From the NCBI RefSeq assembly GCF_005502745.1, contig NZ_SCNL01000017.1:1-64000 (forward strand): DNA of 64,000 nt. The letters run 5' to 3'. A program made the position numbers and the translations under genes. A model generated the notes under the pieces. It ran no database searches. It saw only the letters and a program-made list of their open reading frames with translations, and was not told the origin of the DNA. Positions 43,019 through 52,190 of the stretch are shown here, in pieces (position 1 is the stretch's first letter; the number at the start of each line of letters is the position of its first letter). The stretch is from Sphingomonas sp. 3P27F8. GTDB taxonomy: Bacteria > Pseudomonadota > Alphaproteobacteria > Sphingomonadales > Sphingomonadaceae.

Positions 43019-43570
43019 GTGGCGGATACAGCGGGTTGGATCGCGCTGGTCGCGACATGCGTCGCAGCGCTGATGACGGCGTCGAATCTCGGTGCCCGAA
43101 CCACCGGATGGGGCTTCGTGATCTTCACGCTGGGCGCAGCGGCATGGATCACCGTCGGCGTCGCGACCCACCAGACGCAGCTGCTCTACTCGAACATCTT
43201 CTTGGGTCTGGTCGACGTGTTCGGCGTTTGGCGGTGGCTCGGCCGGCGCGCGCGCATCAGCGACACCGCCCGCGCGGAGGAGGAGAAGAGCGGCCGCCGA
43301 GCCGGCGAAAGCCTGTTCTCCACCGGGAAGATCGACGGCCTACCCGTGAAGTCGAGTGACGGCGAAGTCCTGGCAACTTCCGTCGACGCGCTAGCCGCCT
43401 GCGATGGCGGACGGATCGACTTCCTCATCATCAGGGCTGGTGGCATCGGCGGGGTCGGCGAGACGCTGTATCGGCTGCCGTGGTCGGAGGCCCGCGTCCG
43501 CGATGGCGAGATTACCACGACGCTATCCCGCGCCGCACTCTCGCGGCTCACCGTCGCCGATGGAGGCTGA
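43019..43570 (+). CDS. Membrane-anchored PRC-barrel domain protein
   Basis: This 183-residue protein has three hydrophobic segments in the first 75 residues, then a PRC-barrel-like domain (S-T-G-K-I-D-G-L-P-V-K-S-S-D-G-E-V, F-L-I-I-R-A-G-G). The GTG start at 43019 follows CGGAGGGTGACGC. PRC-barrel proteins are common in stress regulons of this group; the function of the barrel is unknown. A GFA-family gene begins 4 bases after the stop. Confidence 0.78.
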   Translation: MADTAGWIALVATCVAALMTASNLGARTTGWGFVIFTLGAAAWITVGVATHQTQLLYSNIFLGLVDVFGVWRWLGRRARISDTARAEEEKSGRRAGESLFSTGKIDGLPVKSSDGEVLATSVDALAACDGGRIDFLIIRAGGIGGVGETLYRLPWSEARVRDGEITTTLSRAALSRLTVADGG

Positions 43571-43574
43571 GAAC

Positions 43575-43991
43575 ATGACCCTCGTCGAACCGCAAGCCGA
43601 CCGCCAAGTGTCCGGCGGCTGCCTGTGCGGGGACGTACGCCTCGTGGCATCCGGCGAACCCTATCGCATAGGCATCTGCCACTGCCTCGATTGCAGGAAG
43701 CACCACGGCGCGCTGTTCTTCGCTGCTGCCATCTATCCCCGGCATGCCGTCGAGGTCGTTGGCGAAACCCGAGCGTTCAAGAATCGGCACTTCTGCCCCC
43801 GCTGCGGGTCATCGGTCTTCGCCCGCTGGGGCGACGAGATCGAAGTCCACCTCGGCGCGCTGGACGAGCCGTCACGGTTCACGCCTACCTACGAGAACTG
43901 GGTCGTCCGCCGCGAGGGATGGCTTCCGCCCTTCCCGCTCGACCGCCATAACGACCGTGATCGAACGAGCGAGGGCCGGACGGAAAACTAA
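43575..43991 (+). CDS. GFA-family zinc protein (glutathione-dependent formaldehyde-activating-like)
   Basis: This 138-residue protein has the GFA zinc-binding cysteines: G-C-L-C-G-D (16, 18), C-H-C-L-D-C (35, 37, 40) and C-P-R-C-G-S-S (74, 77). GFA relatives bind glutathione adducts such as S-hydroxymethylglutathione, though many have no shown activity. The ATG at 43575 is 8 bases from GGAGG; the ATG at 43560 would overlap the preceding stop. It is translationally close to the PRC-barrel gene. Confidence 0.9.
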   Translation: MTLVEPQADRQVSGGCLCGDVRLVASGEPYRIGICHCLDCRKHHGALFFAAAIYPRHAVEVVGETRAFKNRHFCPRCGSSVFARWGDEIEVHLGALDEPSRFTPTYENWVVRREGWLPPFPLDRHNDRDRTSEGRTEN

Positions 43992-43998
43992 GGCGGTC

Positions 43999-44634
43999 TC
44001 AAGCGACCGCCGCGCCGATCGCATCCCCACTTTCCGATTGCACGGACTGAGACGCATCGCGGGAATAGGTCCCGACGAGTAGACCCGTCCCAACGACATG
44101 GTTCGAGATCGCCGTCAGCAGATCACCGCGGCCACTGTTCGGCTTGAAGTCGGGCACGACATCGAGGGCGAACAGCTGGAACACGTAGTCGTGCTCACCA
44201 TGCCCGGTCGGCGGATCGGGCGGAAGCCAGCCTTTGGAGAGGTAGCTGTTGCGGCCTACATCCTCGCCCCCGCCGTCCCCATCCCCGTCGGCGGCGATCG
44301 CACCCTCGCGCAACTCGCGCTGATCATCGGGCATGTTGACGACCACGGCGTGGACCAGGGGCTGGGGCGTCGGTGCGTCCGGATCCTCCACGATCAGCAC
44401 CAGGGAGCGCGTGCCCGGCGGGACGTCACCCCACATGAGCGGAGGCGACACGCCCTCGCCGTCAGCGGTGAACCTGACCGGGAGGCGTTGGCGATCCTGA
44501 AAGGCGGTGCTCTTGAGCTCGATGCGCTCGTCGGTCGCCACGACCCCTTCATGAGCTACCACCAGCTTGTCGTGACCCGCTCGGACATCACGCAGGAGCG
44601 CGCCGAGCCATCCAGGAACATGTTCGAGCATCAC
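43999..44634 (-). CDS. YbhB/YbcL family PEBP-like protein
   Basis: This 211-residue protein has the phosphatidylethanolamine-binding protein fold: S-P-P-L-M-W-G-D-V-P-P-G-T-R-S-L-V-L near residue 63, V-E-D-P-D-A-P-T-P near 82, and G-H-G-E-H-D-Y-V-F-Q-L-F-A-L near 147. It is annotated in other genomes as Raf kinase inhibitor-like but its bacterial role is unknown. An insertion rich in Gly and Asp (G-D-G-D-G-G-G-E-D) near 119-128 is unusual. No signal peptide is evident. Confidence 0.88.
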   Translation of the reverse strand: MMLEHVPGWLGALLRDVRAGHDKLVVAHEGVVATDERIELKSTAFQDRQRLPVRFTADGEGVSPPLMWGDVPPGTRSLVLIVEDPDAPTPQPLVHAVVVNMPDDQRELREGAIAADGDGDGGGEDVGRNSYLSKGWLPPDPPTGHGEHDYVFQLFALDVVPDFKPNSGRGDLLTAISNHVVGTGLLVGTYSRDASQSVQSESGDAIGAAVA

Positions 44635-44745
44635 GACCTCCGAATTACCGTCCGCACCCCAACCATCCCGGGCACGTTCAGTTCATTCACGGTGCTCAGA
44701 GCTTCGCGCTCGGTCGACGCAAGAGGACTTCCGTCAACCAGGCTA

Positions 44746-44761
44746 ACTGATTTTGATCAGT
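44746..44761. promoter_or_regulatory. Palindrome upstream of the BLUF gene
   Basis: ACTGAT at 44746-44751 and ATCAGT at 44756-44761 form a 6-bp inverted repeat with a 4-base centre, 66 bases before the BLUF start. A run CCTTTTTT follows. It could be an operator for the BLUF gene or for the divergent PEBP gene. Confidence 0.3.
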
Positions 44762-44827
44762 CGCGAATTATCCTTTTTTCCATAGTCGGGAGATAAAGGA
44801 TTTGCAGAACACAGGTGGGACATCGCG

Positions 44828-45235
44828 ATGATACGACTGCTCTACATCAGCACGGCACGAGAGCGCCATTCGCCGGCGACCATGGAAGACATCCTCCGGG
44901 TGTCGCGGCGCAACAACGTCGCCGCCAACATCACCGGGCTGCTGATCGCGGGCGGGAACCGCTTCCTGCAGGTGCTCGAGGGTCCGGACGAGAACGTGCG
45001 GCAGACCTACGACCGCATCTGCCTCGACGAACGTCACCGCGCACCCGTGATCCTGAAGAGGGAGTCAATCGAGGAGCGGGCCTTCGGTGCCTGGTCGATG
45101 GGGTTCCAGCAAGGCGGGGGTGCCATGTCCCCGGCGGCTGGCGTGAACGACCAGGTGGCTGCGCTCGTGGCCCCGATCGACGACGTGATCCTGAAGGCCT
45201 ATTTCGAGGGGTTCGCGCGACAGCACGCCGCCTAG
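44828..45235 (+). CDS. Stand-alone BLUF-domain blue-light sensor
   Basis: This 135-residue protein is a short BLUF photoreceptor that binds FAD. Key residues match the AppA set at a constant offset of 15: Tyr6, Asn30, Gln48, Trp89 and Met91 (AppA Tyr21, Asn45, Gln63, Trp104, Met106). The flavin-binding stretch R-N-N-V-A-A-N-I-T-G-L-L and N-R-F-L-Q-V-L-E-G-P are clear. No output domain is fused, so signalling must go through an interacting protein. It stands alone, converging with the CsbD-like gene. Confidence 0.94.
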   Translation: MIRLLYISTARERHSPATMEDILRVSRRNNVAANITGLLIAGGNRFLQVLEGPDENVRQTYDRICLDERHRAPVILKRESIEERAFGAWSMGFQQGGGAMSPAAGVNDQVAALVAPIDDVILKAYFEGFARQHAA

Positions 45236-45362
45236 GTCTGAGTCACAGCGGCAACTGGGTGGTCCAGGCTGCTCGGTCGACAAGTCCGCTGGCAGCTGCT
45301 TTCACCGATCGGACAGTTGCGAGCGTCCGACGATTCGGCAGATAAAGTAGTGGAAGCTCGAT

Positions 45363-45394
45363 CGGCCGCCGCGGCGATCACGCCGCGACGGCCG
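45363..45394. terminator. GC-rich hairpin between convergent BLUF and CsbD-like genes
   Basis: CGGCCG plus CGCGGCG on one arm pairs with CGCCGCG plus CGGCCG on the other, giving a 13-bp stem with one mismatch and a four-base loop. It ends 5 bases before the CsbD-like stop. There is no T-run on either side, so it may act as a bidirectional, factor-assisted terminator. Confidence 0.4.
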
Positions 45395-45399
45395 TCGCA

Positions 45400-45687
45400 T
45401 CAGCGCTTTCCGCGCAACGTGTTGATCAGCGCCACGCCGAGTACACCAACCAAGGCGGCGACTGCGAACGGGCGTTTCTTCGCGAAGTCGGTCGCCTTCT
45501 GCGCTAACGCGTCGCCGCCTGGACCGACGGCATCCCGCGCGGCTCCGATGACCTTCTGGGCCTTCCCGGTCAGCTGATCGACCAGACCTTCGCCCTGAAG
45601 GCTGGAATTCCCTGACACATCGCCAGCGGTCTCCTTTACCTTGCCGATGATGTCGCGGCCTTCGCCGCCAATTGTGTCCTCGTTCAT
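45400..45687 (-). CDS. CsbD-like stress protein with C-terminal membrane segment
   Basis: This 95-residue protein has a CsbD-like N-terminal half (D-I-I-G-K-V-K-E-T-A-G-D-V-S and Q-G-E-G-L-V-D-Q-L-T-G-K-A-Q) and a C-terminal hydrophobic helix (F-A-V-A-A-L-V-G-V-L-G-V-A-L) ending in basic residues. AGAGGA is 7 bases before the ATG. CsbD relatives accumulate under general stress but have no known activity. The GlsB/YeaQ-like gene lies directly upstream in the same direction. Confidence 0.85.
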   Translation of the reverse strand: MNEDTIGGEGRDIIGKVKETAGDVSGNSSLQGEGLVDQLTGKAQKVIGAARDAVGPGGDALAQKATDFAKKRPFAVAALVGVLGVALINTLRGKR

Positions 45688-45727
45688 CCGTGTATCCTCT
45701 GAACTGAAAGTCGTGGGGCTCGGTCAG

Positions 45728-45985
45728 CTAGCGGACGCTACCACGGCGGACGAGGTTCACCACGCCAAGCAGGATAACCGCTCCGATGAGGGACACGCCG
45801 AACGTGCCGAGCGTCAGCGGCGCGTCGTTGATGTTGCCGTGGGCGAAGATGATCCCGGCGATGAACGCGCCAACCACCCCCACGATGATATTGAGGAAGA
45901 TGCCCTGCTGCGCGTCGGTGCGCATGATGAGGCTCGCGAGCCAGCCGACCACGCCCCCGACGATCAACCACATGATGATGCCCAT
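45728..45985 (-). CDS. GlsB/YeaQ/YmgE family stress-response membrane protein
   Basis: This 85-residue protein is mostly three transmembrane helices with the family pattern W-L-I-V-G-G-V-V-G-W-L-A-S-L-I and N-I-I-V-G-V-V-G-A-F-I-A-G. The ATG at 45983-45985 has AAAGGGA 5 bases upstream; an in-frame start at 46000 would include that ribosome site and is less likely. Members are small inner-membrane proteins induced by general stress. An EcfG-like promoter lies just upstream. Confidence 0.92.
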   Translation of the reverse strand: MGIIMWLIVGGVVGWLASLIMRTDAQQGIFLNIIVGVVGAFIAGIIFAHGNINDAPLTLGTFGVSLIGAVILLGVVNLVRRGSVR

Positions 45986-46014
45986 TGCTTTCCCTTTCAA
46001 TTTGACAGCGGCTC

Positions 46015-46039
46015 AACAGTTGGTCGGGTCCGACGTTCC
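46015..46039 (-). promoter_or_regulatory. EcfG-like general stress promoter for the GlsB-like gene
   Basis: On the reverse strand GGAAC (46035-46039), 17 bases, then GTT (46015-46017) matches the EcfG consensus of alphaproteobacteria exactly. It lies 30 bases upstream of the GlsB-like start and could also serve the CsbD-like gene downstream. This supports membership of the region in the general stress regulon. Confidence 0.6.
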
Positions 46040-46179
46040 ACGACTGCAATGAATTCTGGCGATCGCGAAAATTACTTGGGCAGTCGGCGATAAGCGCTCC
46101 CTGAATGTCCGGCACAGCAATAGGGCGGGTCGCCATAGCCGTTCGGCAACGGATTGGCACGACCGCTCGTTACGGACCC

Positions 46180-47280
46180 ATGACAACGCAAAAGGGACCG
46201 GCCGACGAGGCTGGTGAGAACATCATTGACGCTCGGGATGCTGCGGAGTCAGCGGGCCTGAGTTACGTGACCGATCAAGAGCCGGGCATCACGAGAAGGC
46301 GAAGCGGAAAGGGCTGGAGCTACCGCACCGCCTCCGGCGACCGGATCACGGACAAAGCGGAGATCGAGCGCATAAACGCCATCGGGATACCGCCGGCATA
46401 CACCGACGTCTGGATATGCCCCGATCCCAACGGGCACATCCAAGCGACCGGGCGCGACGCCAAGGGGCGCAAGCAATACCGCTACCACACGCGCTTCCGG
46501 GAAGTTCGGGACGGGACGAAGTATGAGCACATGCTGGAGTTCGCGAAGGCCCTGCCGGCAATCCGCGAAAGGATCGACGCGGACATGCGAGGGCGCGGGC
46601 TGACCCGCAACCGTGTGCTCGCAACCGTCGTGCGCCTCCTCGAAACGACGATGATCCGCGTCGGGAACGCCGACTACGCGAAGCAGAACAAGAGCTACGG
46701 GCTGACGACGCTCAACAACCGGCACGTGAAGGTCGAGGGCAGCGAGCTGAGGTTCCGGTTCAAGGGCAAGAGCGGGAAGCAGTGGAACCTACGCCTTGCC
46801 GACCGGCGGGTGGCGAAGATCGTCAAGCAGAGCCAGGAACTGCCCGGCCAGCACCTCTTCAGCTACATCGACGACGATGGCGTGCAGCGTGAAGTGACCT
46901 CGGGCGACGTCAACGCCTACCTACGCGAGGTGAGCGGTACCGATGTGACGGCGAAAGACTTCCGCACCTGGACCGGCACCGTGCTTGCCGCGCTCGCCCT
47001 GAGCGAATTCGAGAAGTTCGACAGCGAGGCCGCGGCCAAGAAGAACCTGCGCGCCGCGATCGAGAAGGTGTCCGCGCGGCTCGGCAACACGCCGGCCGTC
47101 TGCCGGCGATGCTACGTCCATCCCGAGGTGATCGATAGCTACATGGAGCAGTCGCTCGCGCTCGACATCGAGAAGGCGGTCGAGCGGGAACTGCGGGACG
47201 AGGTGGAGGGCCTCAAGCCGGAGGAAGCCCTGGTGCTGGCGTTCCTGCAGCGGCGCCTTCAGGAAAAACTCGCGGCTTGA
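46180..47280 (+). CDS. DNA topoisomerase IB
   Basis: This 366-residue type IB topoisomerase relaxes supercoils through a 3'-phosphotyrosyl intermediate. Catalytic residues are visible: Arg in T-M-I-R-V-G-N, Lys in R-F-K-G-K-S-G-K, and the active-site Tyr312 in C-R-R-C-Y-V-H-P. The core fold F-R-T-W-T-G-T near 260 matches the poxvirus-like bacterial group. The ATG at 46180 is chosen as the nearest before the domain. It is frequent next to catalase and PLD-like genes on sphingomonad and rhizobial stress islands. Confidence 0.93.
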   Translation: MTTQKGPADEAGENIIDARDAAESAGLSYVTDQEPGITRRRSGKGWSYRTASGDRITDKAEIERINAIGIPPAYTDVWICPDPNGHIQATGRDAKGRKQYRYHTRFREVRDGTKYEHMLEFAKALPAIRERIDADMRGRGLTRNRVLATVVRLLETTMIRVGNADYAKQNKSYGLTTLNNRHVKVEGSELRFRFKGKSGKQWNLRLADRRVAKIVKQSQELPGQHLFSYIDDDGVQREVTSGDVNAYLREVSGTDVTAKDFRTWTGTVLAALALSEFEKFDSEAAAKKNLRAAIEKVSARLGNTPAVCRRCYVHPEVIDSYMEQSLALDIEKAVERELRDEVEGLKPEEALVLAFLQRRLQEKLAA

Positions 47281-47349
47281 CCTCCCTACACAACCATCAG
47301 ATCCGGTCGCTTCACCCGAGCGGCCTTAGCTGCATCAAAGGACCGCCAT

Positions 47350-48060
47350 TTGCCCGCACCGACCAAGCTGCGCCTTGAAGCCCTCCGCCACCGCCGGGAC
47401 CTGAAGATGGCGAGATCGGTGCATGCTTACGTTCGTGGCAACACCGCCAAGTTCTACGAATGGCTCGAGGCCTCGCCGGTCTTCAAGGACATACCGATCG
47501 GGCCGCCCATCTGGATATGCGGCGACTGCCACCTGGGCAACCTCGGCCCACTGGCCGACGCGGATGGCCGGGTCGACGTCCAGATCCGAGACCTCGATCA
47601 GACGATCATCGGCAACCCGGCGCACGACCTCATACGGCTGGGCCTCTCCCTCGAGACCGCAGCCCGCAGTTCGGACCTGCCCGGCGTCACGACCGCGCGG
47701 ATGATGGAGGCGATGATCGACGGATACGTCCGCGCGCTTACCGTCAACACGTCCGACGACCCTCCCGAGCCCGCAGTGGTTCGATCCGTGCGCCGGATGG
47801 CGGCCGGCCGGAAATGGCGCCACCTCGCGAAGGAGCGCATCGACGGGGTGGACCCGACGATCCCGATCGGAAAGCGCTTCTGGAAGCTGACAACCGAAGA
47901 GCGATCCGCCCTCAATGCCCTGTTCGAACAAGCCGAGATCCTGCAACGGGTTCGCGATCTGGCGGATGCTGGCGACAAGGCGCGCGTCAGGGTCGTCGAC
48001 GCGGCATACTGGCGAAAGGGATGCAGCTCGCTAGGCAAGGCGAGATACGCCGTTCTTCTT
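47350..48060 (+). pseudogene. DUF2252 family protein, 3' truncated
   Basis: From TTG at 47350 the frame encodes a DUF2252 protein: V-H-A-Y-V-R-G-N-T-A-K-F-Y, W-I-C-G-D-C-H-L-G-N-L-G-P and D-L-D-Q-T-I-I-G-N-P-A-H-D-L-I-R-L, the kinase-like nucleotide fold of the family. Similarity continues to G-C-S-S-L-G-K-A-R-Y-A-V-L-L near 48060 and then becomes antisense to the antiporter gene until 48315. About the last third of a typical DUF2252 protein is missing. The active-site part is lost, so it is probably inactive. Confidence 0.82.
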
Positions 48061-49094
48061 TCGACCACAAGCAACCCCAACTCCCCCGAGTGCGCCAGGA
48101 GCAGGCCCGTCCTGAGGGCGCTGCCCCAACGCATCCCTGACAACCGGGTAACGGCGGAGACGACCAGCAACTTGACGCCCACGATCGCGGCAAGGATTGC
48201 AGCCGTCATACCGGGGCTGCCGGCGATCTCGTTCCAGTCGACCGACATCCCGACCGTGATGAAGAATATGCCGACGAGCAGATCCCTGAACGGTCGGATC
48301 TCCTCCTCGAGCTGATGGCGGAAGTCGCTCTCGCCGATGATCATTCCAACGACGAACGCCCCCAGTGGGAGCGACAGCCCGATCGACTGTGCCACGAGGG
48401 ACGCGCCGACGATTAAGGTGAATACCGCAAGGAGGAAGACCTCGTTCACGTTGGTGCGCGCAACCCATTCTAGCAGCCGCCCCACCGTCCGTCGCGCCAG
48501 CAGCGCCACCGCAGCGAACACGGCCAAGCCCACGCCGAGTCTCAGGAGCACTGCTTCGAGACCGTGTGGACCGGCACGGTCCTGGAGCGCGGAAACCATG
48601 GCCAAGAGGATAAGCGCGGCCACGTCTTCGAAAAGCACTATCCCGGCCGCTGCTATTCCGTGGCGGCTGCCAGTCTGGTCAGCATCGATCAGATGCTTAT
48701 GGACAATCGCCGTCGAGGACATCGCGACTGCGCCACCTACGATTGCCGCCAGGATGATCGGGATCCCCGCCGCCCAGACCGCCACGCATGCCGCCAAGGT
48801 GGCGGTCGCGAGCAGCGTCGTGACTCCCAATCCCACAACCGACCTGCCGGCCGCGACGAGCCTCGGGAGCGAGAACTCCAATCCGATCACGAACATGAGC
48901 AGCGCGATGCCAAGCTCTCCGAGAAAGTGCGCCCCCTCGTTCCGAGCCGACAAGAGACCGAAGCCGGTCGGGCCAAGCAGCAACCCCGCCGCCAGGTAGC
49001 CCACGATCGGCGAGACGCGGAGACGCGCCAGCACGGCCACAGCCGCGAACGAAACCCCGATCACGAGGAAGGTCTGTTCCAGAATGTCCGTCAT
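48061..49094 (-). pseudogene. Kef-type cation:proton antiporter, 3' truncated
   Basis: From ATG at 49094 the reverse strand encodes a CPA2 antiporter: P-I-V-G-Y-L-A-A-G-L-L-L-G-P-T-G-F-G, F-V-I-G-L-E-F-S-L-P, A-M-S-S-T-A-I-V and F-F-I-T-V-G-M-S-V-D. Similarity stops at L-L-L-A-H-S-G-E-L-G-L-L-V-V near 48062, inside the transmembrane domain; the remaining helices and any TrkA domain are missing. The frame continues as antisense DUF2252 to 47598. It is very likely non-functional. Confidence 0.82.
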
Positions 49095-49370
49095 CGCGCG
49101 CGTAGCTCCTCGAGGTTTCCAAGCTCCAGAAGTGCCCGCGACCCGCACCATGGCTGGCGCCGCGGACGGCGGCGGAAACGCCCAAGGCGCGTTCGGGTTT
49201 CGATTACCGCCACGTCATCAACGCTTTGCGGCTGAGGGATACCGACAAGGCTTGGCAGCCTTCAATCTCCACGACCACCGACATGCGGGTTCCGTTCGAA
49301 AGCGTTTTTTCCAGCGATTGACCGGAGCGGGGCGGCCGCGAAAGCGTTCGGTGACCGAGGAGAAAAAGAC

Positions 49371-49715
49371 ATGTCAGAGAAACGAGGCAGCGACGAAGAG
49401 CCAAACGCCGGGAAGCGGCCAGTGTTCGCGACGCCGGCCGACCCGGAGGCAGGCTCAAAGGTCGGAACGGGCGCTGGCTATTCCGGGCAGGAATATGACA
49501 GCGTCGGACAAGCGGAGTGGCGCCGGGAGCAGGAGCGTCACAGCCTGCCATCGGACGGCACAGTCGAAGGCAGCGGAGCCGGTGTGGGCGGCGGCAATCC
49601 TGGCGAGGACTACGACTCGGACAGCGCGGCCGGTGACGGTTATCCTCACACAGGCGCGAGTGGCGAGGAGGCCATAATCAAAGCGATCGATGAAAAACGG
49701 TCCAGTTCCCTCTGA
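49371..49715 (+). CDS. Acidic low-complexity protein of unknown function
   Basis: This 114-residue hydrophilic protein has many Gly, Ser, Asp and Glu residues, with Y-S-G-Q-E-Y-D-S-V-G-Q and G-N-P-G-E-D-Y-D-S-D-S-A-A-G repeats of an x-x-Y-D-S motif. It has no membrane segment or cysteine and is probably disordered. GAGGAGAAAAAGAC precedes the ATG. Similar small proteins occur in sphingomonad stress loci, but no function is known. Confidence 0.7.
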   Translation: MSEKRGSDEEPNAGKRPVFATPADPEAGSKVGTGAGYSGQEYDSVGQAEWRREQERHSLPSDGTVEGSGAGVGGGNPGEDYDSDSAAGDGYPHTGASGEEAIIKAIDEKRSSSL

Positions 49716-50015
49716 ACCTCGAGCCCTTGGTTCGTGCAACTTTCCCCGGCCGACGTGATCAAGGTAGGCCGAGCGCGCAACGGATTCGACGGCTGGCCTG
49801 TGCAATTTCAAACTTGCTGCCTGCCGCCGAACAGAAGCTGCGACGGGGCCAGCGGAAACGTCGCAACCCAAGTTAGTTTCCCGCATGACGATGAAACTTG
49901 CCCGGGTCTGAGCGCTTGAGTCTTCGAGGTTGGCGTCGCCACGATTGCGCGGCGGAACGACGACAAGAACCCGGGCTGGCTGAGAGCCGCCCAAATTGTC
50001 TGGGAGGACGAGAGA

Positions 50016-52190
50016 ATGGCCAAAGCGACATCATCAAAGGTCACTAAAAAGCCAGCCGCGAGTTCTGCCAAGCCGGCGAAATCGCCAGCGCGGCCGGAAG
50101 ACCGCTTTGCCGAGGATCAGGGTGACGGTGGCGAAACCCACCAAGTAGCTGGCGATGGTATCGCCGTGCTCACGACCCAGCAGGGCATTCCGGTCGCCGA
50201 CGACCAGAACAGCTTGAAGCAGGGTGTGCGCGGTCCAACCCTTCTCGAGGACTTCCATTTCCGCGAGAAGATCTTCCACTTCGACCATGAGCGAATCCCG
50301 GAGCGGGTCGTGCACGCGCGCGGCTACGCTGCGCATGGATTCTTCGAACTCACCGATAGCCTATCGGACGTAAGCAGAGCGGATATATTCCAGCGGGTGG
50401 GCGAGCGGACCCCGGCGTTCGTGCGCTTCTCGACAGTCGCAGGCTCGAAGGGTTCGCCGGACCTTGCGCGAGATGTGCGCGGCTTCTCGGTCAAGATGTA
50501 CACTAAAGAGGGCAATTGGGATCTCGTCGGCAACAACATCCCAGTGTTCTTCATCCAAGACGCGATCAAGTTCCCTGACCTGATCCATGCTGCGAAGCCC
50601 GCACCTGACCGGGCGTTTCCGCAGGCGCAGACGGCTCACGACAATTTCTGGGACTTCATCACCCTGACGCCTGAGAGCATGCACATGGTCATGTGGATCA
50701 TGTCGGACCGGACGCTACCGCGGTCCTTCCGAACGATGGAGGGGTTCGGCGTGCACACCTTCCGTCTGCTCGACGACGACGGCGCATCCACTTTCGTGAA
50801 ATTCCACTGGAAGCCAAAGGCAGGCCTGCAGTCCGTGGTCTGGAACGAAGCGGTCAAGATCAACGGCGCGGATCCCGATTTCCATCGCCGCGACCTCTGG
50901 GACGCCATCAACGCGGGAGACTTCCCCGAATGGGAGCTGGGGGTCCAGTTGTTCGACGAGGAATTCGCGAACTCGTTCGATTTCGACGTGCTCGATCCGA
51001 CCAAGATAATCCCGGAGGAAATCCTCCCCGTCCGTATCGTCGGCCGGCTCGTCCTCGACCGCCTCGTGGACAATTTCTTCGCCGAGACCGAACAGGTGGC
51101 CTTCTGCACGCAGAACGTGCCCCCCGGGATCGACTTCTCCAACGACCCTCTGCTGCAGGGTCGGAACTTCTCGTATCTGGACACCCAGCTGAAGCGGCTG
51201 GGCGGACCGAACTTCACGCACATCCCGATCAACGCCGCGAAGAGTCCCGTCGCAAACTTCCAGCAGGACGGCCACATGGCCATGACCAATCCGAAGGGGC
51301 GGGCCAACTATGAACCAAACACCTGGGCGCCCGAATTGGGCGGTCCGCGCGAAGACCCGGTCCGTGGCTTCCGGTCCTTCGCCGCGGAACCCGACGGTCC
51401 GAAGTTGCGGGCACGACCCGAGAGCTTCGCCGACCACTACAGCCAAGCGCGGCAGTTCCTGGTCAGCCAGACGGCTATCGAGCAGAAACACATCGGGGAC
51501 GCGCTGGTCTTCGAGCTATCGAAGGTCGAGCGTCCGGACATCCGGTCGCGAATGCTGTCGCATCTGCTCAACATCGACACTGGCCTCGCACAGACGGTCG
51601 CGGACGGGCTCGGCATGCAGTCACCCGAGGCAGCCAAGGCGGCTCGCCCCACCAACTTGGAACTCGCACCCTCGGATGCGCTCAGCATCGTCAAGAACGG
51701 CCCGCCTAACTTCGCGGGTCGGAAGATGGGCATCCTCGTCACCGATGGTACGGATGCGAAGCTCTTCGCGGCGCTGACGAAGGCGCTGGATGCGGAAGGC
51801 GCCGTCTTCGAGGTGATAGCGCCCAAGATTGGAGGGGTGACCCTCTCGGACGGCACGCCGCTTCCGGCCAAGCAGAAGATCGATGGCGGACCGTCGGTGC
51901 TCTACGACGCGGTCGCGGTGATCCCCTCAGCGAAGGGCGCAGAGCTTCTAGCCATCGACAAGCCTTCCAAGGACTTCGTGTCGGATGCATTCGCGCACTG
52001 CAAATTCATCGGACTTGGAGCCGAAGCGGCGCCGTTGTTCAAGAAGGCCGGCGTGTACGACGACCTGGACGATGGGTGTCTTCCGCTTGCGTCGGCTAAG
52101 GACGTGGGTCGGTTCATCGAGGCGTGCCGCGGCCTGCGCTTCTGGCCGAGGGAGCTAACGGTGGACCTCGACGCTCGGCCTGATGCCTGA
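50016..52190 (+). CDS. katE: Clade II large-subunit catalase (HPII type)
   Basis: This 724-residue catalase decomposes hydrogen peroxide. It has an N-terminal Lys/Ala-rich extension, the catalytic His100 in R-V-V-H-A-R-G, Asn near 172 in G-N-N-I-P-V-F-F, the heme-ligand Tyr near 393 in F-S-Y-L-D-T-Q, and a C-terminal flavodoxin-like (DJ-1/GATase1) domain from about 570, which defines the large clade II form. GGGAGGACGAGAGA is just upstream. A motif GGAAA-N17-GTT at 49854-49878 is a weak EcfG-like promoter candidate 137 bases upstream. The ankyrin gene overlaps its stop by 8 bases. Confidence 0.95.
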   Translation: MAKATSSKVTKKPAASSAKPAKSPARPEDRFAEDQGDGGETHQVAGDGIAVLTTQQGIPVADDQNSLKQGVRGPTLLEDFHFREKIFHFDHERIPERVVHARGYAAHGFFELTDSLSDVSRADIFQRVGERTPAFVRFSTVAGSKGSPDLARDVRGFSVKMYTKEGNWDLVGNNIPVFFIQDAIKFPDLIHAAKPAPDRAFPQAQTAHDNFWDFITLTPESMHMVMWIMSDRTLPRSFRTMEGFGVHTFRLLDDDGASTFVKFHWKPKAGLQSVVWNEAVKINGADPDFHRRDLWDAINAGDFPEWELGVQLFDEEFANSFDFDVLDPTKIIPEEILPVRIVGRLVLDRLVDNFFAETEQVAFCTQNVPPGIDFSNDPLLQGRNFSYLDTQLKRLGGPNFTHIPINAAKSPVANFQQDGHMAMTNPKGRANYEPNTWAPELGGPREDPVRGFRSFAAEPDGPKLRARPESFADHYSQARQFLVSQTAIEQKHIGDALVFELSKVERPDIRSRMLSHLLNIDTGLAQTVADGLGMQSPEAAKAARPTNLELAPSDALSIVKNGPPNFAGRKMGILVTDGTDAKLFAALTKALDAEGAVFEVIAPKIGGVTLSDGTPLPAKQKIDGGPSVLYDAVAVIPSAKGAELLAIDKPSKDFVSDAFAHCKFIGLGAEAAPLFKKAGVYDDLDDGCLPLASAKDVGRFIEACRGLRFWPRELTVDLDARPDA

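Noticed and set aside
46105..46179. N-terminal extension of topoisomerase IB from 46105
   Set aside because: The extra 25 residues are not family-like, and the ATG at 46180 lies at the usual start.
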